From Rhizodiscina lignyota (Eukaryota; Ascomycota; Dothideomycetes; Aulographales; Rhizodiscinaceae): a stretch of DNA of 64,000 nucleotides. The stretch is from the NCBI GenBank assembly GCA_010015805.1, contig ML978130.1, positions 744,001 to 808,000 on the forward strand, read 5' to 3'. The position numbers were made by a program, and so were the translations under genes. Below the pieces are notes generated by a model. The model searched no databases and was not told the origin of the DNA. It was given only the letters and a program-made list of their open reading frames with translations. Positions within the stretch are counted from its first letter, which is position 1. Each line of letters opens with the position of its first letter. Of this stretch, positions 32,312 to 42,353 are shown one piece after another.

Positions 32312-34016
32312 TTAAGCCGCAGGCCCAACGCGCTGCTGGAACTCCTCGTAGTCGATGGCGTCCGAGTCCTTGCCTCTCGTCTCCGGGACGCAGAAGAAGG
32401 TGACAACAGCGCCGAGGAGCTCGAAGGCGAAGAAGATCCACAGAACACCGCTAAGACCGATGGAGCCAGGGTACTTGACGTGATCCTTCTGCGACCACCA
32501 GTTGAAGCCAATACCGGACAGGATGGCACCGAGCTTTCCAACAGCGGCGCAGAAGCCGTGAGCGAATCCACGCACACGCGAGGGGAACACCTCGCCGGGC
32601 ACGATGAAAGTGGTAGCGTTGGGGCCGAAGTTGAAGAAGAGCTGGGCGATGACGATGAGAGCGAATCGAGAGGCAGAGTTGAGGGAGTCGCTGGCGCCTG
32701 CCAGGATGCCGAACATCAAGGCGGTGACGAGGAAACCTTGAATCTGAATCCACTTGCGGCCGAGCAGCTCGATGAAAGCAATGGTGAGGAAGTAGCCAGG
32801 GACGTAACCGGCGACGGCAATGATCAAATTACCCTCGGCGTTCTTGAGGAGATAGTCGTACGGGGTCTTGCCGGTGGCGTATCCGATATCAGCGAGGATG
32901 ACAGACTGGTTCAAGTTGACACCGTAGAAAGCAACGTCGACCAAAAACCACGAGAAGGCGCAGCCGAAAAGCGTCAGGGCGTGGCGTGGGTGGCTGAAGT
33001 ACTCGATGAACGCCCTCATCTGGGCACCCTTTGACGGCTCCTGTGCCTGGGCAGCTGCCTCAATGATGGAGGCGCGACGATCAACCGGACGGCCATCGTG
33101 TGTTTTCAGCTCGTGCTGCTCAAAGGAAGCGTCCGAGGCATTGAGCTTAGCCTTTGCGACACCAGACAGCTCGGTGCTCTGCAGGAACTTCTTCGACTCA
33201 GGCATGGTCAGGCGGAAATAAAGAAGGGCGAAGCATGGCACGAGAGCCAACCCGACCTGCAGACGCCAGATGCCATCGATCTTGCCCAAATGGCCGTTCT
33301 TCAGAGAACTGCTGAAAATCGGGAGGAGGATACAGGTGATGACAGAAGCGGCCAAAGTGCCCTTTAGGAAGTGTTAGCAAGCTAATTGTGCTTGGGGAGA
33401 AAGCTTAACATACCCAGCCCTGGTTGCTGAAGATCCAGCCAAGCATACGGCCACGATTGGCCAGAGTCGAACGCTCAGCGACGATGGCAGCCGACATTGG
33501 GTAGTCACCTCCAATACCGACACCGAGTAGGAAGCGCCATCCAAAGAGCCACCACATCTTCGAGACACCGTTTTGAAGGCCAGCGGAGTTGTTGACTGGA
33601 AGGGAGATGATCATGATGATGCCGATAATCGCAATGATCAGCTCCTTGCCGTAGACAAACTTGCGGCCGAAAGAGTCGCCCAGGAAACCGAAGGAGAGCT
33701 GGCCAGCAACATTGCCGATGTTGGCAGCAGCATTCACCGCGCCACGGACGAGGAAGGGGATGGTTGGCGCGGGGACGACAGTGGTGGAGTCGAGATCTCC
33801 CTTGGTGAAGAACTCATAAGCCCAGATTGGAGATGCCAAGTTGACAATGAAGAGGTCGTAGGAATCAAGCATAAAGCCAACACCGCAGATGAGGTAGAGC
33901 TTGAAGTCGGCCATGGTGAAGGCGGAGGATTTGTGCGTGGCTTCATATTCCTCGAGGGAGACAATGTTGCCATTATCGTCCCTGCGGATGTACGCGTGCT
34001 CTTCCCAGACAGGCAT
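32312..34016 (-). CDS. High-affinity inorganic phosphate:H+ symporter, PHO84-type MFS transporter
   Basis: Two exons, 33414-34016 and 32312-33361 (intron 52 nt, phase 0); 550 residues. N-terminal cytosolic segment, then the PHS-family signature in TM1 (FKLYLICGVGFMLDSYDLFI), the MFS loop motif LGDSFGRKFVYGKEL between TM2 and TM3, and the phosphate-site motif GVGIGGDYPMSAAIVAERST in TM4 with its conserved Asp. The C-terminal half repeats the MFS fold (FIVPGEVFPSRVRGFAHGFC) and ends ETRGKDSDAIDYEEFQQRV. Twelve membrane segments can be followed. It imports phosphate across the plasma membrane in fungi; the promoter holds a CACGTG element at 34234, the site bound by Pho4/NUC-1 under phosphate starvation. 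Confidence 0.95.
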
Positions 34017-34149
34017 GACGAATGTCTACGGAGGACAGCAGGAGTTCAAGTCAAGAGTTTTAAGAGTTGAAGTGTTTGGGCAAGTAAAGCTTGTGTTCCC
34101 CTGGGAAGAGCATGGCTATATAATTTCCGTGCAAATGGCATCCCACCAT

Positions 34150-34155
34150 CACGTT
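34150..34155. promoter_or_regulatory. Weak Pho4/NUC-1-type site (CACGTT)
   Basis: CACGTT, the lower-affinity variant of the yeast Pho4 E-box, 134 bp upstream of the transporter ATG. Supported mainly by the stronger site 80 bp further upstream. Confidence 0.35.
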
Positions 34156-34233
34156 GTCGCGTCTTCGGGAGAGCCATCGAGGCGCAAAAGATCGTGACAA
34201 AGTTCGATTCAGGCCAAGAGTGATATTGAAGCC

Positions 34234-34239
34234 CACGTG
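34234..34239. promoter_or_regulatory. CACGTG E-box in the phosphate-transporter promoter
   Basis: CACGTG lies 218 bp upstream of the transporter start codon. In yeast and Neurospora this hexamer is the binding site of the phosphate-starvation bHLH activators Pho4 and NUC-1, whose targets include PHO84-type genes. Other bHLH factors use the same hexamer. Confidence 0.55.
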
Positions 34240-37200
34240 CGCGAGGCTTTGGCTGAGGAGCAAACGCTGGAGCTTGGTGCAACTTGGCAGGTTCTGGGCG
34301 TCCTTGGGTTTGCGAGGGCGCTAGCCTTGACCTTCTGTATGCGGCAGCCTGACGGGATTCGCCAGAGCGCGGCGGGTGGCCACAGACGCTCATTATGAAA
34401 TTGCCGTAGTCAGAGGCTTGGCCCTCAGCGCGTTGCAACGATTGCACTGCACCCTGCAATTGGCCGGCTGAATCGCTGGTGTGCCTGGGGCTGGATCTTC
34501 TGGTTCTTTGATGTCAAGTGCTGCGGCGCTGGTGCGGCGATTGGCTGGCCAGAAGCAGGCGCAGATTTCATGCGCCTGTCACCACCTGTGGCTCCGCCGC
34601 CTCTCTGGCCTGTCAGACGCCCGCCAGAGGCCCATCGTGGCGGCGACTGCCTGATGCGGCGGAGCAGAGCGCGCGCTAGTCCCCAGCAGGCAGGAGAAGT
34701 TTCAGAACGGCCTCTGTACCTGACGCGGACCCTCGCTGAACACTCGCTGAACCCTCGCTGGCTGGAGACTTTTCATCTTATTAAGGCGCTGCCTCTGCGG
34801 GCATTGGCGGCGAAGCGAATGTGGGGGCGGGGGTCCACTTGTTCGAGAACCTTTCTCGAAGGATTTATTTTAGATCTAGTTACATTCCTGTACCAACACC
34901 ATACAAGGGGTGTCACAGCATCTGTGGCATTAGGTTACTAGGTACGCCTGCGTCCCGATAAGAGCCCTCCAAGCTGTTGCACCGTCAGGGTCTTCAGGTT
35001 GTCATGACTTGCCTGTCTTGGCCAGCGCGACAGTGACCTCAGTCTCTCGCTGACGATGACGGGTTAAACATATCTCTTCGCGATCGATGGATCTCTGCCG
35101 AGCGTGATCTTCAGACCCAAGACGTTGGAGCCCCCGCTGTTCTCACGCCGTGGACGAGAGCATTCTCCGTTATCCCCGATCGAGTCGATTATTCCCTGTT
35201 CGCACATCTCCATATTCTCGGTCACTCGACATCGCGTGAGAGTCGTTCCCGCTCGCCAGCACGATTACATATTGCCGGCCCAGGTGCCCATATCTGCTAC
35301 AACCATTGGTACTTTTTCTTCACACCGTCGCCACGAGTCACACGAGCGAGTTGCGTCTCCATTGCCGTTCTGCTTTGCCTGCGGTGGCGCCACGGCGCGC
35401 ACACTTTCGTTGGCCTGCACGTCTGCAAATCTGAAGATCGCGCCGAGACTAGATGCGCGTTCGACATCGATCACGATGGTCGCTGTCCTTTCTCTCTCTT
35501 AATGAAGATTCCCGCGTTGGAAGTGGTCGGATTGAATCTTTTGATGCGAGGATTCTCCGTGACCATCTTCCGCGAAATATGGGGTGACTGCTTCTTCCAG
35601 TCGTAATCGTACGAAGTGCTACTGCCTCCGTTCTCATTGCTGTCAACATCATCACCAGATTTTTGTTTTGCAAACTTGCATTGAAAATCACGCGACTAAC
35701 TACGGTCTTGAAGATGCTGACATCTCGTGTAGGTGACTGCCTTTGGCCGCTGAACATTCTGGTTGTCCTCAGATCGTGACCGGACTCGAAGTCGTTGTTA
35801 TCTCCGCATTCAGACTGTATACATCCAGCATGCCGGCCCACTCGGACTCCGTGTGTGCGTGGGTTGGCGGGCAGACTCTGTGATTGATTTCAAACGCGCA
35901 TTGCGCCGAAAACAGTTCTGGCCGTCTACTCGTTCGATTTAGAGCCGAAAATTTGAAGAATCCGCCTGCGTTTGATAAAGCTGCGCGTTGAGTAGATGTG
36001 GTTATCTCGCTCGAGCATAGAGGTGGTTCACATGCAGGATGGAACTTCTGGCAAATATGTGGGTACACTTTTCTCTGTAGTGATTCTAATAGCTGACGTA
36101 GCCGTTGCAGTATGGCATCGTCGCTTGCACTACCGCCAGAGCAGTCTTTCTGTACCAGCCAGTCTCCCTCGTAATCGTAGACTACAACATCGGTCGCACA
36201 TTTGATGCGATGCGTTGATTGCGTTTCCTTTATCTCTTCGAAACTTATCCTATGGAGTACCGCTCCTAATATGGCTGTTCAATCGATACTCCCAGTAGCC
36301 TCGAACACGTCCTTGATGGCCCTACCCTCGGCCTCGGCCATGACGATGGGAGACGTTCAGTAACATCTTGGACGTGACGCTTGGATGCTGGACTAGCGAA
36401 AAATAGTAGTGCGGCACCTGGAATTATGCGCACTTGAATGTGACGGATCTAACCAATTGTCACGCTATGCTCACAGAGCACCCGACAGCGATCAGAAAGC
36501 TTTGCGATCCTCCGATCTGTATTGCAGTTCTGAATCGTGTGGAGTGAAATAGTATAAAAGTATACAGCTAAGACTACTGTAATTAAAGTTCAAGATGGAA
36601 TGGTATGTATATCTTTACAAAGCCTCCGTAGCCACAAAGTACACTGAACAGTACCGGATGCCTATGCCCCAACTTCTCTTCGTCTATGCAATGAAGTCTT
36701 CAAGTCTCTTATCTCGGCGCGCTTTAGGTTCACGCATCCTTCTGCAGATAGATCATGGGAGAACCAAACAACGAGCAATTCATAATACACTCGCTTGTAA
36801 AATCGGTGTCGGAATTCCGCGCCCTCTCGACTTTATTTTGTTCTATACCCTCGTCACTAGGAGATCATATCATTAGTTGCTGTGTAGTCCCTCGCGCTAA
36901 TAGTGGAGGGCTGTAAATACCGCCTGTACTAGTCTTTTATTTAGTGCGAATTACGCTATAGCCTCGCACGTGTGCTCCACCTTCGTAAGTTCGACAGCCA
37001 TCCATATCCAGACAGCAGAATGTGGGCTAGTTCATGTGAATGCGGTTGGCAGGTTCGATGATACTGCTCGTGTCTCAAGATTGGGTTGACCGAGCAAGTC
37101 TGGGAAGAGCACAAATTAAGACATCCATCTAACCTGGACTCGATGTTTCCTGAGAAGTCAGGAGTGCACCGCTAGAAGGCTAGACGAATGTGCGACGGAA

Positions 37201-37413
37201 GTAAGAGAAAAGACAGCAGGGTTGAAAGAATGACTACGGTTAAAGACAATTACACACATGCGTCACGACGTAACACGTCTTGACGTGCCGCCACTCCTAT
37301 TAACAGAATTTTACAAATGCACAGCGCTCTCTTGCAATGCTCCAGAAAACAAACAACCCAAAAACAAAGAACTCAGATGCTGCATGCGTTCAAATCATTC
37401 CCGATGCAACTGT

Positions 37414-38562
37414 TTAGAACAGCGGCTTCTCTTGGACCTCAAGCGCGGCGAAGCCGAACTCGGTGGCGGCGATAACCTCATCGACGCTGGTGAAGTTGGT
37501 GCCAGCGGTAAGGACAGCGATAACAGAGCCGAAGATATCGTTCTCCTTCTGAGGGAAAAAGGCAGTCGCGGTGGAGGGCTTATCTCCCGCGCCGAAGTTG
37601 CAGCTCTTGACTGGCTCAGAGATGATGCTCAGGCCGTTGATGTAGTTGATGAACAGGTTACCGCACTGAGTGGTTTTCGGCTTGGAGATGAAGCTCTGGG
37701 CGCCGGAGGGGCCGTTGAAGTTGTCGAGACGTGTGTCTTGTACGTGGAACTCGAAGGTAATGTCTTGGTCCTCGGCCGACGGGTCGTCAGCGATCAAGGG
37801 CTGCAGCACCTGGAGATTAATCTTGTCCTTGTTCGCACCGCAGGTACCCGGCTTGATGAAGTCCTGGAGGAGAGAGTAGCCAAAGACGCGCGAGCCGAGC
37901 GTCAGGAAGGGCTGGGACTGCGCGCGCTCGTGGAGCCAGGTGCGGAAGCCGCCGTTCTGCTCGGCCTCGTCCTGGGATGCGGAAACGATACCTGGGACGA
38001 AGCCGGCGTCGCCGGCCGCGATGGCCTTGGCAACAACGTCGTTGAGGACGCCATCGACCACGTCCGTGAAACGGTTGGCCAAGACGACGGCCGACTTGAC
38101 ATCATCGACGGGGAAGATGAACTCGCAAGGAACAATGGGGGGCTTGTTATTAGCAGCGTTCGTCAGCGCTGTTTCGGCGTTGATGGCATGTAGCTTCTCG
38201 ACGTTTAGGATGGACTCGATGCCCGCTTGTAGCTGCTCCTTGCTCACATCGAGCTCGTGCAGGGTGCTCAGGAAAGTCGAGTTATCGAGCTGAAGGAGGA
38301 AGTTCTTGAAGAAGAAGGTTTCGATGATTTCGTTCAGCGACACAAGCTCGATGGAGGTGATGGTATCGTCGGAGAACTTGGGTGGCTTGCCGCCGATGTT
38401 GGAGAGCTGACCAAAGGCACCGGCCTCGGTCGAGGCGGTGCTAGCCTTGTCGGCCAAATTAGGGAAGTTACCAGGAAGCTGTACGATCTTCTGCGCGGGA
38501 GCAGCGGCAGCGAGAGACGAAGCCGCAAGGGCGACGGCTACTGTGTTGATGAAGGAGCGCAT
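37414..38562 (-). CDS. Rds1/LsdA-like secreted ferritin-fold protein
   Basis: Single exon, 382 residues from ATG 38562. Signal peptide MRSFINTVAVALAASSLAAA. The body matches the fungal Rds1/late-sexual-development group (ferritin_2-like domain): ITSIELVSLNEIIETFFFKN FLLQLDN, PCEFIFPVDDVKSAVVLANRF, GFRTWLHERAQSQPFLTLGS and paired cysteines at PGTCGANKD, TTQCGN and VKSCNF. Relatives in Schizosaccharomyces (Rds1) and Aspergillus (LsdA) respond to stress, nutrient status or sexual development; the biochemical role is unsettled. The Glu/His residues of a di-iron site are not obviously complete. Strong G/C-ending codon use suggests high expression. Confidence 0.9.
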   Translation of the reverse strand: MRSFINTVAVALAASSLAAAAPAQKIVQLPGNFPNLADKASTASTEAGAFGQLSNIGGKPPKFSDDTITSIELVSLNEIIETFFFKNFLLQLDNSTFLSTLHELDVSKEQLQAGIESILNVEKLHAINAETALTNAANNKPPIVPCEFIFPVDDVKSAVVLANRFTDVVDGVLNDVVAKAIAAGDAGFVPGIVSASQDEAEQNGGFRTWLHERAQSQPFLTLGSRVFGYSLLQDFIKPGTCGANKDKINLQVLQPLIADDPSAEDQDITFEFHVQDTRLDNFNGPSGAQSFISKPKTTQCGNLFINYINGLSIISEPVKSCNFGAGDKPSTATAFFPQKENDIFGSVIAVLTAGTNFTSVDEVIAATEFGFAALEVQEKPLF

Positions 38563-40100
38563 GGTGATTAATTTAAGAATTATCGGATTATAGATAAATG
38601 AAAGAAGGAAATAAAAGAGAGGGAAAAAAAGAAAATTTATATGTTTTCCGGACTATTGTTGTTGTTGTAAGTGATTGTGATGGAGGGAGATTTCGACAGT
38701 AGCGGAGCCATAATCAGATATATACCCACCCTAGATGGGGCCACGACGGAAAACAGGCGCAGTCATCATCACGAGCAGCAGCGTCTAAGCTCGTGCATGT
38801 ACCTGATGTGCCGGCGCTGGCCTGGAAGAGCAGCGTGGAGAGCAGCGTGGAGAGCAGTACAGTTTTCTCACACGAAGGTACCAAGTATCTTCTTCCGGAT
38901 GCCGGGAGACAATGTTAAAAATACGTACTATGCGCATAGGCGAATCTCAGGTAGGTTCAGGAGCTTCTCCGAAGCGTGTAAATTCCCGGTATTAGTAAAA
39001 GACACGGAGATTTCAATGCTTACGAAAATAACTAGGATTCCGTCATGTCCGGCTACGCCCTCAGAAAGTTGTATCCCCTACCATTGAGGATACAGAGAGA
39101 CGGCCATGATCACAACGTCCGCTTACCGAAGCCCCAATTCCGTCAACCATTTCGACAAATACCCGATATGTAGGGAGATATCACGCGGGAGGCATGGGCA
39201 AGGCGAACGGCGAGGCTTGGCACGACGATCCCAGAATAACCTTAAGTTGCCGGGGCGTCGTGAGGCCCCTGCTAGCGCATATAATTATAAAGCTTGAACA
39301 ACAGCAAGCGGAGCTTAACAGCCGAAGTGCAGTCAGGGCGCCTCAGGCACAGGTCCCCGAATAACCACGCGATGGAGTATTGCGCGGCCGTGATCGCATC
39401 CGACTTTTATCCTGGTCATCTTTCTCACACGAAGTTGACCCAGGCGCCAGGGCTCATGCACCGCCAGCCTCGAGTGTGATTTTGAGGCTGAGTTGGGCGT
39501 TGGACATTTTGAGATAGTGCTGGTGCGTGATGGGAGAGTATCCTAGCTTGACGACTGCTGGGCCTGACCGACCCGCTTGAGCCGCTGTCACATTTGTAAA
39601 GAGACCATGCTCACGTGGCTAATAATATGAGGTACTCCACTGTCATACTCTCTTACGGTAGATTCTCAGACGGATGGACTAGCTCCGCCGCTACCCAGCC
39701 TCACCTTCGTTCTCACTTCATACCTTAGTATCCTCAGACAACTTCGACGAACATTAACTATGCCCGGATTAGATCCACAGCAGAAGCAATCTTCGTCCGC
39801 ATTCTTGAGTGTGCTCACGACGGGAATAATTAAGCGACTGCTCGAAACTTTACCTTCCGGCGGCGTCTTTACAATGCAGGTACCTGACAATTCCAAAGAA
39901 CCATCTCACGCAGGTATGCGGCTTATAGCTGACGACGGCCTATGGTCGAAGACGTTGGCCGAGCCGAAGACGGCGTTAGATCCGTTTCAGACGCCTAAAA
40001 ACTTTCCGACCAGCTCAGACCTCTTTACTTGAGTATTGATCTCTGGCACCCCTTCCACCAATGTGTTGGACAACCATGAATTCGCGCTACCGGCCTTCCG
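38563..40100. other. Spacer, with one doubtful small frame
   Basis: The first 100 bp are AT-rich promoter of the Rds1-like gene (gaaaatttatatg). A 12-bp unit (gagcagcgtgga) is repeated in tandem at about 38828-38855 (two full copies plus gagcag). The rest holds no recognised gene other than the doubtful 90-codon frame listed separately. Confidence 0.5.
39760..40032 (+). CDS. Possible small hypothetical protein
   Basis: 90-codon frame from ATG to stop (MPGLDPQQKQSSSAFLSVLT TGIIKRLLETLPSGG...). The N-terminal third looks like an amphipathic helix with natural residue use; the rest is nondescript. No domain, signal peptide or splice partner was found. It is listed because nothing else occupies this stretch; it may well be chance. 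Confidence 0.25.
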   Translation: MPGLDPQQKQSSSAFLSVLTTGIIKRLLETLPSGGVFTMQVPDNSKEPSHAGMRLIADDGLWSKTLAEPKTALDPFQTPKNFPTSSDLFT

Positions 40101-40781
40101 CTAGTACAGGTCCTCGACGTCGCTCAGTGTCACGCCTTTCAAGTTGACCAGCTGCCAACCAACCTTGACTATTTCATGTTGCAGTCTCCACCTCGGTTCC
40201 TCGACGAGTAAGATCGAACTGATAGGCGGTTGGGTGAGGTACATTTCACGCCATAAAGTGTCTTCATGTACGGGAAGCCCGTGCGTGATGTGGTTTGGAA
40301 CATCGTGCGCCTTAATAGAGACTGATGGTAGTCGAAGACACGTCGAAGGCATCTTGGCCGGGACCACAAAGTGGTGCGCCACAAGTGGATTGATATAAAC
40401 GTCGAGCGTGGAATCTTCGTCGAGCAGTGTCCCCCGAGGAACGAGTCGAAAGCCATTGAGCACATCCAGGTCAAAGTTGTACACACCAGGCTCGCTTCTA
40501 ATCTCATCGTATCCCTTGTCTCCTGCTACTACGATGGCGAACTCACTTGGATACAGGAACAGCTTCCCTTGAACATTTACCGAATCCCTGAAGATGTCCT
40601 TCCACCGAGTGCAGACACCTTTGCATCGGAAGAGGTCGCGTATTCCGGCCTTGCTGTTATCGATTGAGAGGAAGATGTTCTCCAAGATCTCCGTTGGTAG
40701 TTGCGAGACATTATATGCTTTTACAAGACTCGAGACCTGCGGGCAGAACGTCCAGCCTTGCTGGTTTTGGATCGCCAGCAT
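40101..40781 (-). CDS. F-box protein
   Basis: Single exon, 226 residues from ATG 40781. An F-box starts near residue 25: VSQLPTEILENIFLSI followed by RDLFRCKGVCTRWKDIF, the Leu-Pro-x-Glu-(I/L)-x-x-x-I-F pattern plus the conserved C-x-x-W. The C-terminal 150 residues have no recognised substrate-binding repeat and look like the short, divergent F-box proteins that are expanded in Dothideomycetes. It is expected to bind Skp1 in an SCF ubiquitin ligase; the target is unknown. Confidence 0.8.
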   Translation of the reverse strand: MLAIQNQQGWTFCPQVSSLVKAYNVSQLPTEILENIFLSIDNSKAGIRDLFRCKGVCTRWKDIFRDSVNVQGKLFLYPSEFAIVVAGDKGYDEIRSEPGVYNFDLDVLNGFRLVPRGTLLDEDSTLDVYINPLVAHHFVVPAKMPSTCLRLPSVSIKAHDVPNHITHGLPVHEDTLWREMYLTQPPISSILLVEEPRWRLQHEIVKVGWQLVNLKGVTLSDVEDLY

Positions 40782-42353
40782 AGAGCCCTACATGTAGCCA
40801 TGGTCATGTTCTTCTGTGGGGTCAGCCATGGTTGATTGATGGTGCAGAGGAACGGAGGAATGGAACTTGGAAGTTTAGCAGATGGTAAGATACTCTATAC
40901 GGTGGTGTGATACGGTGGTGTCCAGTGTTATTGTCTAGTGTTGAATAAGCGATGTGTTGCCTCTCAACGTGTATTCAAGGGAAACGCAGTCTCCCAATTA
41001 GACGTTTTCTTCCGAGAACGATGTGGATGTGCGAAGTCAGTCCCTTCAGCAGTCCGAGCCCGTTGACTGAAGTTGTTGTTGATTCGATTGGGAATCTCAT
41101 TCCGCGTAGAGACACTGTACATGAAGCCTTTAACATCTACGCACCAGACAGTTTGAAATCATTTCCAGAACACAAATCGAGCGTGGCATTCGTCTCCACC
41201 TGAATCTCTTTCCTAGGAAGCGAACAAAGGAAGAAACATCTGTGCATACAAAGCCAGCACTGCTCAGGTCCCCCAGGACTGCTGATTGAGCGCCGACTCT
41301 ACCTGCTATCATGTCTCTTTTTAGATGCTATGATGGGAACATGAACTCCCGTGCATTCGGGATGAAGGCATATTCAGGTAGATCTAGACGATTGAATGAG
41401 TGCGGTGTGTATTAGATTTAGGATCTCTTTTGGCACAGCAACAGCTTAAAGATAGGAACTGTAGTAAGGTATAGTAACTTGTATACAGGTGGCCTTTTCC
41501 CCGTGAGTTATCGCAAGCTCTATCAAATCTGGAGTTCTTTGCTCCGCCTTAACAGCATCTGTATATAGATACAGATATACGAACGTGTTTCTTTTCATGA
41601 AAGGAGTTCCGACTACAAAAGAGTGCAGATATTCGAAGTAAAAGGCCATTCGTGTAGCTCGAGGGCGTGAAATAAGCGGAGAATGTATTAGATTTAGCAT
41701 CCCTTTTAGTATCCTGACAGCTAGCAGAGAGGACAGCCACAGCAACTTGTATTCAAGTGTCGTTCGTGAGCTACTGGAAGCAATACTCATTTCAAATATG
41801 CGCACCCTCGCGCATCAAGATTGGTACATTGCAACATTCCCATTCTTGTTCCTCAGCAGCACAAGAAACTCTGCAACCCAACCACCACTTCCGACGTCAT
41901 TAAACGATGCCCAGCAATTCACTTCCTCTTGTAGCCTGTTGACACGCTCTAAGGCACTGACTATCTCCGCCTTTGGCACTTGCTAGCCGTGTATCTTCTT
42001 TGTGTAGAGGCTGAGCGTGAGCTTTATTGAACCTCGAGTCCCTTTCTCAACTTTAGCAGCACGTGATAAGTGTACTCAGAGGCGGCAATCTCGTCAGCAT
42101 AGACGCAGAAGTCGAGTATGCGCAGACTCCATCTTAATTAGCGCCGGATTCCATTCCATATGGCAGTATGTTGGGCCAGAAATATACAGTTCGCGAAGCA
42201 GTTCGTATCCAAATAGTTCTGGACGACGGGTGGAGCGTTGGCTGAACGTATCACGGCATCTCTTTGCAAAGATCAGAAGAATGCTCGAACACTTCCATTT
42301 CAATTCATTTAAGTTCCTGTGGAGGAGCCACCCTCCCAGCCCGTGCTTCCTAT
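40782..42353. other. Spacer with diverged internal duplication
   Basis: No gene recognised. Contains a short direct repeat (atacggtggtgt, twice near 40900) and a diverged duplication of about 80 bp (41408-41491 and 41684-41759). The segment 42094-42303 is open on the minus strand for 69 codons without a domain. Confidence 0.45.
41408..41759. repeat. Diverged direct duplication (two copies of about 80 bp)
   Basis: Copies 41408-41491 and 41684-41759 both begin tgtattagatttag, share the pattern (a/g)atc(t/c)c(t)ttt and agcaac, and end near aacttgtat(a/t)ca(a)g(g)t. They are in the same orientation with 192 bp between them. They could be an old local duplication or the diverged terminal repeats of a small element, but no coding content or target-site duplication was seen. 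Confidence 0.4.

Larger units (their letters stand above)
34017..37413. other. Longest spacer in the window (3.4 kb)
   Basis: Between the start of the phosphate transporter and the stop of the Rds1-like gene (both minus strand). The first 700 bp are GC-rich and include the phosphate-responsive-type sites. Open frames at 34570-34941, 35104-35502 and 35449-36068 are short, overlap on both strands and lack domains. No tRNA, transposon or repeat array was recognised. A non-coding RNA or a fast-evolving gene cannot be excluded. Confidence 0.5.

Noticed and set aside
34201-34212. T-loop-like AGTTCGATTC near the phosphate transporter
   Set aside because: No T stem, acceptor stem or anticodon arm can be formed around it.
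34570-36068. Several 90-130 codon frames on both strands
   Set aside because: They overlap each other in different frames, carry no domain or signal, and have poor start contexts.
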